Translations under genes and position numbers: made by a program
Assembly (NCBI RefSeq): GCF_900141905.1
Contig: NZ_FQZF01000020.1
Location: 33,758 to 97,757, forward strand
DNA length: 64,000 bases
Origin: Muricoccus roseus
GTDB taxonomy: Bacteria; Pseudomonadota; Alphaproteobacteria; Acetobacterales; Acetobacteraceae
Reading direction: 5' to 3'
Notes under the pieces: model-generated
What the model was told of the DNA's origin: nothing
Seen by the model: only the letters and a program-made list of their open reading frames with translations
Databases searched by the model: none
Part shown: piece by piece, positions 17,983 through 26,564 of the stretch
Layout of the letters: each line of letters begins with the position of its first letter
Position numbering within the stretch: position 1 is the stretch's first letter

Positions 17983-19800
17983 ATGAGCAGGATCCTGGCC
18001 CTGACGGCATGCCCGTCGGGCACCGCGCATTCGGTGATGGCGGCGGAGGCGCTGAAGAAGCAGGCCGCGCTGCTGGGCCACGAGATCGAGGCCCGGGTGA
18101 TCGACCCCGCCGCCGGGGCGGCCGCCTGGGCGGATGACGCGGCGATCGCCGCCGCCGACGGCGTGGTGCTGGCGACCGATACGCGCGTGGATCTCGGTGC
18201 GCTGGGCAGCCGGCGGATGCATGTGACGAGCACGGCCTCGGCCATCCGGGACCCGGCGGGGGCGATCCATGCCGCGCTCGCCCTGGGCGGCAGGGCGGAA
18301 GCGGCGGCCCCGGCCGTGCCAACCCATGCCGCGACCCCCGCCCCGGCGGGCGAGACCGCAGCCGCGCCGGCCAGCGCCGTGGCGCCTGCCGCGGGGCCGC
18401 GCAAGCGGCTGGTGGCGATCACCGCATGCCCCACCGGCATCGCGCATACCTTCATGGCCGCGGAGGCGCTGAAGCGCCAGGCAGCCGCGATGGGCCACGA
18501 GATCGCGGTGGAAACCCAGGGCTCGGTGGGCGCGAAGAACGTGCTGACCGATGAGCAGATCGCGGGCGCCGATGCCGTGATCATCGCGGCCGACACGGCT
18601 GTCGATCTCTCCCGCTTCGCCGGCAAGGCGCTGTACCAGACCGATACCGGTTCGGCGCTGAAGAAGGCGCCCGCCGTGATCGAGGCCGCGCTGGCGACGG
18701 AGGCGCCCGCAGCCATCCCTGCCGCGCGCGGCGCGGCACCGGCGGCCCGCGCGGCGGGCAAGGCGCAGTCGGGCAAAGCGCAGTCCGGCCCCTACAAGCA
18801 CCTGCTCACCGGCGTCTCCTACATGCTGCCGGTGGTGGTCGCGGGTGGGTTGCTGATCGCGCTCTCCTTCGTCTTCGGCATCGAGGCCTTCAAGGAACCC
18901 GGCACGCTGCCGGCCGCGCTGATGCAGATCGGTGGCGGCGCGGCCTTCCTGCTGATGGTGCCCGTGCTGTCCGGCTTCATCGCCTATTCCATCGCGGACC
19001 GGCCGGGCCTCGCGCCCGGGCTGATCGGCGGGCTGCTGGCGCAGCAGCTCGGGGCCGGCTTCCTCGGCGGCATCGTCTCCGGCTTCATCGCCGGCTATTC
19101 GGCGAAGCTCATCGCCGAGAAGGTGCGGCTGCCCGAGGGCATCCAGGGGCTGATGCCGGTGCTGGTCATCCCGCTCCTCGCCACGGCCATCACGGGGCTG
19201 CTGATGGTCTATGTCATCGGCGCGCCGATGAAGGGGATCATGGACGGGCTGACCGCCTGGCTCGGTGGCATGTCCTCCACCAACGCCGTTCTGCTCGGCG
19301 CGCTGCTCGGCGCGATGATGTGCTTCGACATGGGAGGGCCGGTGAACAAGGCAGCCTATGCCTTCACCGTCGGCCTGCTCTCCTCCTCCTCCTTCGGGCC
19401 GATGGCGGCCACGATGGCGGCGGGCATGGTGCCGCCGCTCGCCCTTGCCCTCGCCACCTTCATCGCGCCGCGCAAGTTCGTGGCCTCCGAAATCGAGGCG
19501 CGGCAGGCGACGGGCGTGCTCGGCCTCTGCTTCATCAGCGAGGGCGCCATCCCCTATGTGGCGCGCGACCCGCTGCGGGTGATCCCGACCATGATGATCG
19601 GCGGCGCGGTGACGGGCGCCCTCTCCATGCTCTTCGGCTGCACCCTGCGCGCGCCGCATGGCGGCCTGTTCGTGCTGCTGATCCCGGGGGCGGTGGGCAA
19701 TGTGGCGATGTACCTCGCTGCCATCGCGGCCGGCACCGTGGTCGGGGCGGTGCTGGTGGCCATTGTGAAGCGGCCGGCGGCGGAGGTGGCGTCGGGCTGA
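17983..19800 (+). CDS. fruA: PTS fructose permease EIIB'-EIIB-EIIC
   Basis: 605-residue inner-membrane enzyme II that takes up and phosphorylates fructose. Two EIIB domains stand in tandem: the first with Cys10 (TACPSGTAHS), the second with Cys149 (TACPTGIAHT), joined by Ala-Pro-rich linkers. The EIIC membrane domain runs from about residue 265 (LLTGVSYMLPVVVAGG) through some eight to ten hydrophobic helices to the end. Both EIIB domains keep the phospho-cysteine, whereas the E. coli FruA N-terminal EIIB' lacks it. A GAGGG site precedes the ATG. It is the last gene of the operon; element copy B begins about 30 bp after its stop. Confidence 0.94.
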   Translation: MSRILALTACPSGTAHSVMAAEALKKQAALLGHEIEARVIDPAAGAAAWADDAAIAAADGVVLATDTRVDLGALGSRRMHVTSTASAIRDPAGAIHAALALGGRAEAAAPAVPTHAATPAPAGETAAAPASAVAPAAGPRKRLVAITACPTGIAHTFMAAEALKRQAAAMGHEIAVETQGSVGAKNVLTDEQIAGADAVIIAADTAVDLSRFAGKALYQTDTGSALKKAPAVIEAALATEAPAAIPAARGAAPAARAAGKAQSGKAQSGPYKHLLTGVSYMLPVVVAGGLLIALSFVFGIEAFKEPGTLPAALMQIGGGAAFLLMVPVLSGFIAYSIADRPGLAPGLIGGLLAQQLGAGFLGGIVSGFIAGYSAKLIAEKVRLPEGIQGLMPVLVIPLLATAITGLLMVYVIGAPMKGIMDGLTAWLGGMSSTNAVLLGALLGAMMCFDMGGPVNKAAYAFTVGLLSSSSFGPMAATMAAGMVPPLALALATFIAPRKFVASEIEARQATGVLGLCFISEGAIPYVARDPLRVIPTMMIGGAVTGALSMLFGCTLRAPHGGLFVLLIPGAVGNVAMYLAAIAAGTVVGAVLVAIVKRPAAEVASG

Positions 19801-19827
19801 CCAGGGGCCTGGGCCTGAACGGAGGCG

Positions 19828-20058
19828 CCCCGGGAGGGAGAAGGAATTCTCCCTCCCGGACCCTCCCTCATCTTTTCTGGAAGACTGCCGTGGAATGTGT
19901 GGCTGGAGGTGCGCCTGAGGTCCATGACCTCAGGCGACTGCGGCGTCAGCCCACGCAGGAAAAAAATCAAACTGCCTGCGGCGCCACAGCGATCATCGCA
20001 TCCCCGGCAGGCCGAACGCGGGGTCCGGGAGGCAGCGCCTCCCGGGGGCGGGGAGCCT
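19828..20058 (+). repeat. Dispersed structured intergenic element, diverged copy B
   Basis: A relative of copies A, C, D and E with changed sequence but the same plan. Hairpin 1 (19830-19859) has arms CCGGGAGGGAGAA / TTCTCCCTCCCGG with the same GGAA loop. Exactly 52 nt later hairpin 2 (19912-19936) has arms CGCCTGAGGTC / GACCTCAGGCG, in which the changes from copy A are paired on both arms. CTGCG / CGCAG follows as a mini-stem. Hairpin 3 (20025-20045) is CCGGGAGGC / GCCTCCCGG. Its tail overlaps the 3' end of the minus-strand gene at 19967. Confidence 0.8.
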
Positions 20059-21118
20059 GAATCTGGCCGTCCGCCCGCGAGGAAGCGTGCACCGCCAGGA
20101 TGGCGGCTGCCATCGGCGCGCGGGAGGGGGGCGGCACCCGGGTCGCGACGTCCAGGATCTGTTCGAGCGGCGGCATGGGGTGGTGGCGTGGCCGGGCGAG
20201 GGCGCGCAGGCACAGCCCGGCGAAATGCGCCGCCTCGTGGCTGACCGAGAGTTCCTTGAAGAGAACGGCGCGGGCGGGATCCGCCTCCTGCACCGCCGTC
20301 TTGAAGATCGCGACGCAACGCTCCCAGCTTTCGCGGGCCCGCCCGCTTTCGCCGTGGCGCCATTCCAGCCAGCCGCCGAGGACGAGCGACTTGCAGGCGG
20401 AATAGGCCAGGGTCCAGTAGCTGGCCCGGGCCTGGCAGCGTTCCAGCAGGCTTCGCAGGGTCGCGCGCGTGGCGGGTTCGTCGCCCAGGGCGAGCTGGAG
20501 ATGCCACCGCACGGTCAGCAGCGAGATTTCCAGATGCTCGCGGTTGCGCCGTGGGTGCCAATCCAGGCCGAGCGGCGCGAGCCATCCCAAGGCGGCGCCA
20601 TTCACCTCCAGCGCGGCCAGCAGCACGTCGCGCTCGCCGATTTCGGCGGCCTTGTAGCCCATGACGAGCGCGGCGCCGATGCGGTGCTCCGGCGCGCCGG
20701 GGAAGAAGCGGGCGATCTGCGCGGCGAGAAAGAAGCGGGTCTTCCGGTGGCCCCAGCGGCGTGTCTCGCTTTGGAACAGCGCCACGTACTCCTCGTCCGT
20801 CCTGGGGAAGAGCCGGGCCAGGCGCGAGGCGGTGCCGTCATCCTCCTCCAGCACGTCGCCTGGCCGGGCTGGGACCACCGAGACGCCGTGCAGCGACCGG
20901 TCGGGCGGGGGCAGGGGGAGAAGCGCGCGGAAGCCGCCTTCGGCCGGGCGCAGGGCGCGGAGGGGCAGGGGCGTGGGCGGCCAGGGCGCGTCGGGGCGGT
21001 TCCAGTGGAGATGCGCCAGGACGGCATCGGGCGGCAGGCCGGGGTGGAGCGGCTCGATCCGGAGGCCGAGGCGGAGGGTGTCTCCCAGGAGGTCCGCCCC
21101 GGTGAGGATCAGCCGCAT
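19967..21118 (-). CDS. Protein of unknown function
   Basis: 383 residues with no signal peptide or clear membrane helix. The N-terminal ~110 residues look beta-rich and proline-rich (PPDAVLAHLHWNRPD, FRALLPLPPPDRS); residues about 120-340 are helical and could be TPR-like (RRNREHLEISLLTVRWHLQLALGDEPATRATLRSLLERCQ when read in short pieces, with a cysteine/tryptophan-rich stretch near WTLAYSACKSLVLGGWLEW). The start at 21118 is chosen for its position at the beginning of the strand-rich region; 21154 is an alternative. The last ~30 residues are encoded inside element copy B and are probably a recent extension. It is convergent with fruA. No family recognised. Confidence 0.65.
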   Translation of the reverse strand: MRLILTGADLLGDTLRLGLRIEPLHPGLPPDAVLAHLHWNRPDAPWPPTPLPLRALRPAEGGFRALLPLPPPDRSLHGVSVVPARPGDVLEEDDGTASRLARLFPRTDEEYVALFQSETRRWGHRKTRFFLAAQIARFFPGAPEHRIGAALVMGYKAAEIGERDVLLAALEVNGAALGWLAPLGLDWHPRRNREHLEISLLTVRWHLQLALGDEPATRATLRSLLERCQARASYWTLAYSACKSLVLGGWLEWRHGESGRARESWERCVAIFKTAVQEADPARAVLFKELSVSHEAAHFAGLCLRALARPRHHPMPPLEQILDVATRVPPPSRAPMAAAILAVHASSRADGQIQAPRPREALPPGPRVRPAGDAMIAVAPQAV

Positions 21119-21308
21119 CCGGCCGTCACCCCGTTCCGCTTCGCCATCCCGCATCCCCCATCGCGGCGCGCAAATTCGGGCGAGGGGCGCCGGCTGGCAA
21201 GCGGCGGCTCCGGCCGGGGCGGTCGCTCACGTGCCGGTGAGAGGCGGGGCAGGACACGATCCCGCCGTCCCGCCATGCGTTCCGTCCCCGGTTCCGGCGG
21301 GAGGGCCT

Positions 21309-21911
21309 ATGTTCGACTGGATCACCGGCCTCGTGGAAAGCGGCGGCTACCTGGCCATCGCACTTCTCATGCTGGCGGAGAACGTGTTTCCGCCGATCCC
21401 CTCCGAACTCATCATGCCGCTCGCCGGATTCAGCGCGGCGCGGGGCGAGCTGAACATCCTCCTCGTCATTCTCGCCGGCATCGCGGGCGCGATGCTCGGC
21501 GCGCTGTTCTGGTACGGCATCGCCCGTCGCCTGGGACAGGAGAGGCTGCGCCGCTGGACGGAGGCGCATGGGCGCTGGCTGACCCTCTCGCCGGAGGAGG
21601 TGGACCATGCCGCCGATTGGTTCGGGCGGCATGGCGGCAAGGCCGTGCTGTTCGGCCATTTCGTGCCTGCCATCCGGACCCTCGTCTCCATTCCCGCCGG
21701 CTTCGCTTCCATGCCTCTGCCGGCCTTTCTCCTGTTCACCGGCATCGGCACCGCCCTCTGGACCGGGATGCTCGCCGGTGTCGGCTACGTGCTCGAGGAC
21801 CAGCATGCGCGCGTTGCCGATTACGTGAATCCGGCCTCGAACGTGGTAATGGGGGCCCTCCTGCTGCTCTACCTCTATCGCGTCGCCACCTTCCGGAAGG
21901 GTGCGGGCTGA
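21309..21911 (+). CDS. DedA family inner-membrane protein
   Basis: 200-residue DedA/SNARE-associated (VTT domain) protein. Signs are ENVFPPIPSELIMPLAGF near residues 20-38, the GALFWYGIARRLG segment, and FGHFVPAIRTLVSIPAGFASMPLPAF with the conserved F-x-P-x-x-R-x-x-x-x-x-x-A-G motif. Four to five hydrophobic helices are present. The family acts in membrane lipid homeostasis; some members flip undecaprenyl phosphate, which fits the nearby peptidoglycan gene pbpC (inference). A GGGAGG site precedes the ATG. Confidence 0.9.
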   Translation: MFDWITGLVESGGYLAIALLMLAENVFPPIPSELIMPLAGFSAARGELNILLVILAGIAGAMLGALFWYGIARRLGQERLRRWTEAHGRWLTLSPEEVDHAADWFGRHGGKAVLFGHFVPAIRTLVSIPAGFASMPLPAFLLFTGIGTALWTGMLAGVGYVLEDQHARVADYVNPASNVVMGALLLLYLYRVATFRKGAG

Positions 21912-21977
21912 AACCTGCCGCCTTGCCGCGCCCGCCCGGGCTGCGGAGGATGGGGCGGGCGGGCGCGGGGGCGCGGG

Positions 21978-23978
21978 ATGCGGCACGGAGGGCAGGGCAG
22001 GGGCGTTCGGCGGCGATGGCTGCTCCGGGCCGGGCTCGGGCTGCTCGCCGTTCTCGTCCTCCCCTGCGCCGCCTTCCTCGCGCTCGACCGGCTTTGCCCC
22101 CCCGATCTCTCGCGGCTGGAAACGGTGGGGCAGGTGGTGCTGGACCGTGAGGGGCGGGTGCTGTCGGCCCTGCCGGCGCCGGGCGGCGTCTGGCGCCTGC
22201 CGGTGGGGCCGGAGGAGGTTCCCACCCATCTGGTCGATCTGCTGGTCGCGGCCGAGGACCGGCGCTTCCGCCGGCATCCCGGGCTGGACCCGCTGGCCCT
22301 TGGCCGGGCGGCCTTCCAATGGGCACGGGCGGGCCGGGTCGTGTCGGGTGGCTCCACCCTGTCCATGCAGGCCGCCCGCCTCCTGGAGCCGCGGCCCCGC
22401 ACGCTCCGCAGCAAGGCCATCGAGGCGTTCCGGGCCGCGCAGCTCGAATGGCGCCTGGGCAAGCAGGGGGTGCTGCGGGTCTGGCTCACCCTCGCCCCGA
22501 TGGGCGGCAATCTGGAGGGGGTGCGCGCCGGGGCGCTGGCCTGGTTCGGGCGGCCGGTGGAGAGGATCGGCGTGGCCGAGGCCGCGCTGCTCGTCGCCAT
22601 TCCCCGCCGCCCCGAGGCATTGCGGCCGGATCGGCACGTCCTGGCGGCCCTGGCGGCGCGGGATGCGGTTCTGCGCCGCCGGGGCGCCCCCGCCCTGCCG
22701 GAGCCCGAGCGGCTGGCCGCGCTGGCCGAGCCCGCGCCCTCCGCGCGGCATCCCATGCCCGGCCTCGCGCCGCATCTCTCGCGGGAGCTGGCGCGGCGGG
22801 CCGGCGCCGCCCCGCTCCGCACCACGCTCGATGCCGGGCTGCAGCGGGGCATGGAGGGCCTGGCGCGGGACGCCCTTCGGGGCCTGCCGGACCGCGCCTC
22901 CATCGCGATCGTTGTGGCCGACATGGGCAGCCGCGAGATGCGGGCGGTGGTGGGCGGCGAATGGCTGGCCGAGGGCCGCGCGGGCGCGCTGGACCTCACC
23001 CGCGCCATCCGCTCCCCCGGATCGGCACTGAAGCCGCTGCTCTACGCCATGGCCTTCGATCGCGGCCTGGCCGCGCCGGGCAGCGTGATGGAGGACCTTC
23101 CCCGCCGCTTCGGCGACTGGGCGCCCGAGAACTACGCCCGCGGCTTCTCCGGCCATGTCACCGCCGCCTCGGCGCTGCGCCAGTCGCTGAACCTGCCGGC
23201 GGTGGCGCTGATGGAGGCGCTGGGGCCGATCCGCTTCGCCTCCGCCCTCAAGCGTCTCGGCGCGCCGCCGCGCCTGCCCCCCGGCGCCGCCGCCGCCCTG
23301 CCGCTCGCGCTGGGCGGGGCCGGCATCACCTTGCGGGAGCTGGTCGGCGTCACCGCGGCCACGGGCGATGGCGGGCGCGCCGGCCCGCTGCGCGCCCTGC
23401 CCGGGCCGCCCGGCGAGGGCGAGATGGTGGTGCGGCCCCAGGCGGCGGAGGCCGTCGCCGCCATCCTCACCCAGCCTTTCCCGGAAGGCGGGCCGGAGGG
23501 CGTGGCCTGGAAGACCGGCACTTCCTGGGGCGGGCGTGACGCCTGGTCCGTAGGCTTCGATGCGAGGCATGTGGCGGGGGTCTGGGTCGGCCGGCCGGAT
23601 GGCACGGCCATTCCGGGCGCGACCGGGCGGAGCCTTGCCCTGCCGCTGCTGGCGCGCGTCTTCGGCACCCTGCCCGCCGCGCCCCGGCCCCTTCCCGCCG
23701 GCACGGCGCCGAGACAAGCCGCCTCTGGCCCGGTGGACGCGCTGCGGCTGCTCTTCCCCCCGGCCGGGGCGGTGATCGAGCCGGGGGCGGTGACCATCCG
23801 CGCGGCCGGCGGGCGCCGGCCCTTCACCTTCCTCGTGGACGGCGTGCCGCTGGCCTCCGGCGGGCCGAGGCGGGAGGCGGGCTGGGTGCCGGCCGGCCCG
23901 GGCTTCTACCGCGTGACGGTGCTCGACGCGGCGGGGGTGGCAGCTTCCGCGCCGGTACGGGTGCGGCCGGCGGAATAG
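21978..23978 (+). CDS. pbpC: Penicillin-binding protein 1C, bifunctional transglycosylase/transpeptidase
   Basis: 666-residue inner-membrane enzyme with one N-terminal anchor (about residues 14-36). The GT51 glycosyltransferase domain has catalytic Glu93 in EDRRFRRHPG and GGSTLSMQAARL. The transpeptidase has SxxK at Ser349-Lys352, SxN in SALRQSLN, and KTG at 512-514 followed by TSWGG. A C-terminal BiPBP_C domain (about 590-660, RRPFTFLVDG) is typical of PBP1C. It is somewhat shorter than the E. coli protein (about 770). PbpC typically partners with the alpha-2-macroglobulin to repair and defend the envelope; that gene is at 8959-14076. Confidence 0.94.
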   Translation: MRHGGQGRGVRRRWLLRAGLGLLAVLVLPCAAFLALDRLCPPDLSRLETVGQVVLDREGRVLSALPAPGGVWRLPVGPEEVPTHLVDLLVAAEDRRFRRHPGLDPLALGRAAFQWARAGRVVSGGSTLSMQAARLLEPRPRTLRSKAIEAFRAAQLEWRLGKQGVLRVWLTLAPMGGNLEGVRAGALAWFGRPVERIGVAEAALLVAIPRRPEALRPDRHVLAALAARDAVLRRRGAPALPEPERLAALAEPAPSARHPMPGLAPHLSRELARRAGAAPLRTTLDAGLQRGMEGLARDALRGLPDRASIAIVVADMGSREMRAVVGGEWLAEGRAGALDLTRAIRSPGSALKPLLYAMAFDRGLAAPGSVMEDLPRRFGDWAPENYARGFSGHVTAASALRQSLNLPAVALMEALGPIRFASALKRLGAPPRLPPGAAAALPLALGGAGITLRELVGVTAATGDGGRAGPLRALPGPPGEGEMVVRPQAAEAVAAILTQPFPEGGPEGVAWKTGTSWGGRDAWSVGFDARHVAGVWVGRPDGTAIPGATGRSLALPLLARVFGTLPAAPRPLPAGTAPRQAASGPVDALRLLFPPAGAVIEPGAVTIRAAGGRRPFTFLVDGVPLASGGPRREAGWVPAGPGFYRVTVLDAAGVAASAPVRVRPAE

Positions 23979-24010
23979 GCGCCACTGCCACCCTGCCGGG
24001 GCAGCGGCCG

Positions 24011-25774
24011 CTACCGCCGCGGCGGCTCCGGCCGTGGCTGCCAGGTGATAAGGAAGCTGGTGCCCGGCCCGGGCTGACGTTCGATCCGGGCGTCGATCCC
24101 GCGGACCAGGCTGTCCACCACGGTCATGCCGAGGCCACGGCGGGGTTCGGCCGGCATGCCCGCCCCGTCATCGGCCACCTGAAGGGTGAAGCCACCCGCA
24201 CCCTTCCGACGCAGGATGATCCGCACCGTGCCGGGGGCCCGGCCGATGAAGGCGTATTTCAGCGCGTTGGTCGCCAGCTCGTTCACCACCAGCGCGATCT
24301 TCACCGCGATGTCGGCCGGCACCTCGAGCGGCTCCAGATCGGCTTGCACCTGGGCGGCATTGCCCTCCGCCATGTCGCGCGCGGCCAGGGCACGGGCGAA
24401 GCGCTCCAGCATCTGGTCCAACGCGACTAGACTGCCGGGTCCGTCATGCAGCAGCTCATAGGTCATGGCGATCGCCATCATGCGGCCCTGCGCGGCCCGC
24501 AGCGCCTGCAGCGCCGCATGGTCGGAGAGCTGCCGTTCCTGCAGCCGGAGGAAGGAGGCGACGAGGGCGAGGTGGTTCTTGATACGGTGATGCGCCTCCC
24601 GCAGCAGCATGTCGCGTAGCCGGATCGCCTCGTCACGCGTCGCGCGGGTGGCGCCGAGGCGGCGGATGAGGTCGGCCACATCCGAGGCGGCGTCCTCCGC
24701 GTCGCCCGCGGGCAGGGCGCCGTCCGGCGCCTCGAGCCGCCGGGTCGCTGCTTCCAGCGGCACGACGACGAAGCGCTGCACGGACCAGAAGAGCGCGCCC
24801 ATGCCGCCCAGCAGAACGAGCGCGAGCAGCAGCGGCGGCAACGCCACTTCGAGCGGCGCGCCGGCCCGCAAGGCCTGCTCCGGGATGGTGGCGATGAGCG
24901 TCAGGTCGTCGGTCGCGCGCGCCTGGATAAAGACCGTGCCCTTTTCTGTCGCGGTTCCCGTGTCCGGCCGTTCGGGCGAGATGAAGGAGGCGTGCAGCGC
25001 GGCCGGGGGCGCCGGCATCGGTTCGTCATCCCCGACGAGACTGGCGCTCGCCTCCCCGGAGTCGAAGAGCCAGACGCGCAGCCCGGCGATATCGGGGAGA
25101 TGCGGCGCGGTGAGGTTGCGCAACTCGTCCACCGAAACAGCGGCGGCGACCACCCCGTCGGGACGCCCTTCGCGGCGCATGGGATGCGCCACGCTAATCA
25201 CCTGACCGAGGCCGACCCTCGATTGTCCGAGCACGCCGGTCACCGGACGCCCGGTCAGCTCGGCGATGCTGATGACGCTAGAGGTTGATGTGATGCCGGC
25301 TGCGCTGGGCAGGGTGGAGCAGTTCACACGGTGATCCGCCCCCACCACGAACAGGTGCCGGACGATTGCATCCATCGTGAGATGGGCCGAGTTGAGCAGG
25401 CTTTCACAGCTGTCGCGCCCCTGAGCCATCGGGTCGCGCATGGCGAGCACGGAGACGCCCTGTCGGGCCTGGGCCAGGGCGCTGCCGATTCGGTCGGCCA
25501 TGCGCCGTGTCTCGGCGATGGCCAGTTCCTCGTTCCGTTCGGCGAGCAGGGAGGCCTGCCACCAGGTGAAGGCGCCGGCGCAGAGCAGGATGACTAGGGA
25601 TACGGCGCCATAGACCACCGCCAACCGCTGGCTGAAGGTCCAGCGATGGGGTTGCGCCAGTCCTGCCATCACGGCCGAGTCGCCGTTGGGGGCAGGCGCT
25701 GCTGGCATCTCGCGTCCGCTCGCGCCACTGGCCTGCGGCGAGACAAGCTGCGCGGTATGGGGCCCCTCCGGCAT
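24011..25774 (-). CDS. Membrane sensor histidine kinase, HisKA_2 family
   Basis: 587-residue kinase. After a ~40-residue cytoplasmic lead come TM1 (LAVVYGAVSLVILLCAGAFTWW), a periplasmic sensing region of ~240 residues resembling a dCache domain, TM2 (LPPLLLALVLLGGMGALFW), then a HAMP-like linker. The HisKA_2 box REAHHRIKNHLALVASFLRLQ (quoted in parts: AHHRIKNHLAL) places the phospho-histidine at 395 or 396. HATPase motifs are NELATNALKYAF, DDGAGMP and GLGMTVV. Start 25774 is chosen for GAGGACGGG upstream. No response regulator gene is adjacent, so it is an orphan; partners in this class are often PhyR-like or single REC proteins (family knowledge). Confidence 0.9.
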   Translation of the reverse strand: MPEGPHTAQLVSPQASGASGREMPAAPAPNGDSAVMAGLAQPHRWTFSQRLAVVYGAVSLVILLCAGAFTWWQASLLAERNEELAIAETRRMADRIGSALAQARQGVSVLAMRDPMAQGRDSCESLLNSAHLTMDAIVRHLFVVGADHRVNCSTLPSAAGITSTSSVISIAELTGRPVTGVLGQSRVGLGQVISVAHPMRREGRPDGVVAAAVSVDELRNLTAPHLPDIAGLRVWLFDSGEASASLVGDDEPMPAPPAALHASFISPERPDTGTATEKGTVFIQARATDDLTLIATIPEQALRAGAPLEVALPPLLLALVLLGGMGALFWSVQRFVVVPLEAATRRLEAPDGALPAGDAEDAASDVADLIRRLGATRATRDEAIRLRDMLLREAHHRIKNHLALVASFLRLQERQLSDHAALQALRAAQGRMMAIAMTYELLHDGPGSLVALDQMLERFARALAARDMAEGNAAQVQADLEPLEVPADIAVKIALVVNELATNALKYAFIGRAPGTVRIILRRKGAGGFTLQVADDGAGMPAEPRRGLGMTVVDSLVRGIDARIERQPGPGTSFLITWQPRPEPPRR

Positions 25775-25823
25775 CGCATCCCGTCCTCGACCTGTCAGGT
25801 TTGGCAGGGGGAGGGGGCGGGCG

Positions 25824-26564
25824 TCAAACTTTCGTGACGCCCTGCGCCGACGCAACATCCGCCTCCTTCGCGCCGCAGGAGAGGAAGGCGGGCGCCATGG
25901 CGGCGGGAATTGGCGCCGTCGCTGAAAGCGCCCCGCCGAATTCCGGGCCGAGCGGGAGGGCGATAGCCCGGGCGAGCAGGTGCATCCCACCCGGATCCGC
26001 CGTGCCATAGCGCGGGTCGCCCAGAATCGGGCAGCCGAGGAGCGTGCAGTGAACCCGCAGCTGGTGGGTGCGGCCCGTTTGCGGGCGCAGCTCCAACCAG
26101 GATCGCGCCCCATCCGTCCCGAGCAGCCGCCAGGCCGTGCGGGCGGGCTGCCCCTCCGGATGCGCCTCCATGCGCCAGCCCGCCTCGCGCGTGCTGACCT
26201 TGCGCAGCGGGCGGTCGATCACGCCATGATCCGACCCGGGGTGCCCGGCCACCACGGCCCAATAGGTTTTCCGCGCAAGGCGGCCGGCGAAAAGAGCCCC
26301 GAGCGCGGCCAGGGCCGGCTTGGTGCGGCCGAGCACGAGGCAGCCCGCCGTGTCCGTGTCGAGCCGGTGGGCCGGCTGGGGCAGGTGGCGCTTGCCAAGC
26401 TGGAGCAGCGGGAGCCAATCAGCGAGTGAGGCGTTGGACCCCCGGGGGCCGCCGCGGCCCGCATCGATGGGCAGGCCCTGCGGCTTGTCGATCACCATTG
26501 CTTCAGGCCGGATGTGTAGGATTCGCGCGGCGAGCCAGCCGGGCAGGGGAGAGAGGTCGCGCAT
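25824..26564 (-). CDS. RluA-family RNA pseudouridine synthase
   Basis: 246-residue enzyme of the RluA/RsuA superfamily, which isomerises uridine in rRNA or tRNA. The catalytic aspartate is in AHRLDTDTAGCLVLG (HRLD-x-D-T), preceded by MVIDKPQGLPI; RPQTGRTHQLRVH is the family's third motif. No S4 domain is present, so it is closest to the RluC/TruC-like small branch, but target site is unknown. Its proposed ATG overlaps that of the divergent kinase gene. No good ribosome-binding site lies upstream; an internal start at the methionine of MVIDKPQG would cut the conserved motif short. Confidence 0.88.
   Translation of the reverse strand: MRDLSPLPGWLAARILHIRPEAMVIDKPQGLPIDAGRGGPRGSNASLADWLPLLQLGKRHLPQPAHRLDTDTAGCLVLGRTKPALAALGALFAGRLARKTYWAVVAGHPGSDHGVIDRPLRKVSTREAGWRMEAHPEGQPARTAWRLLGTDGARSWLELRPQTGRTHQLRVHCTLLGCPILGDPRYGTADPGGMHLLARAIALPLGPEFGGALSATAPIPAAMAPAFLSCGAKEADVASAQGVTKV

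Noticed and set aside
16426..19659. Long open frames antisense to fruB, fruK and fruA
   Set aside because: The sense genes are fully supported by active-site motifs; antisense translations are compositionally biased and match nothing.
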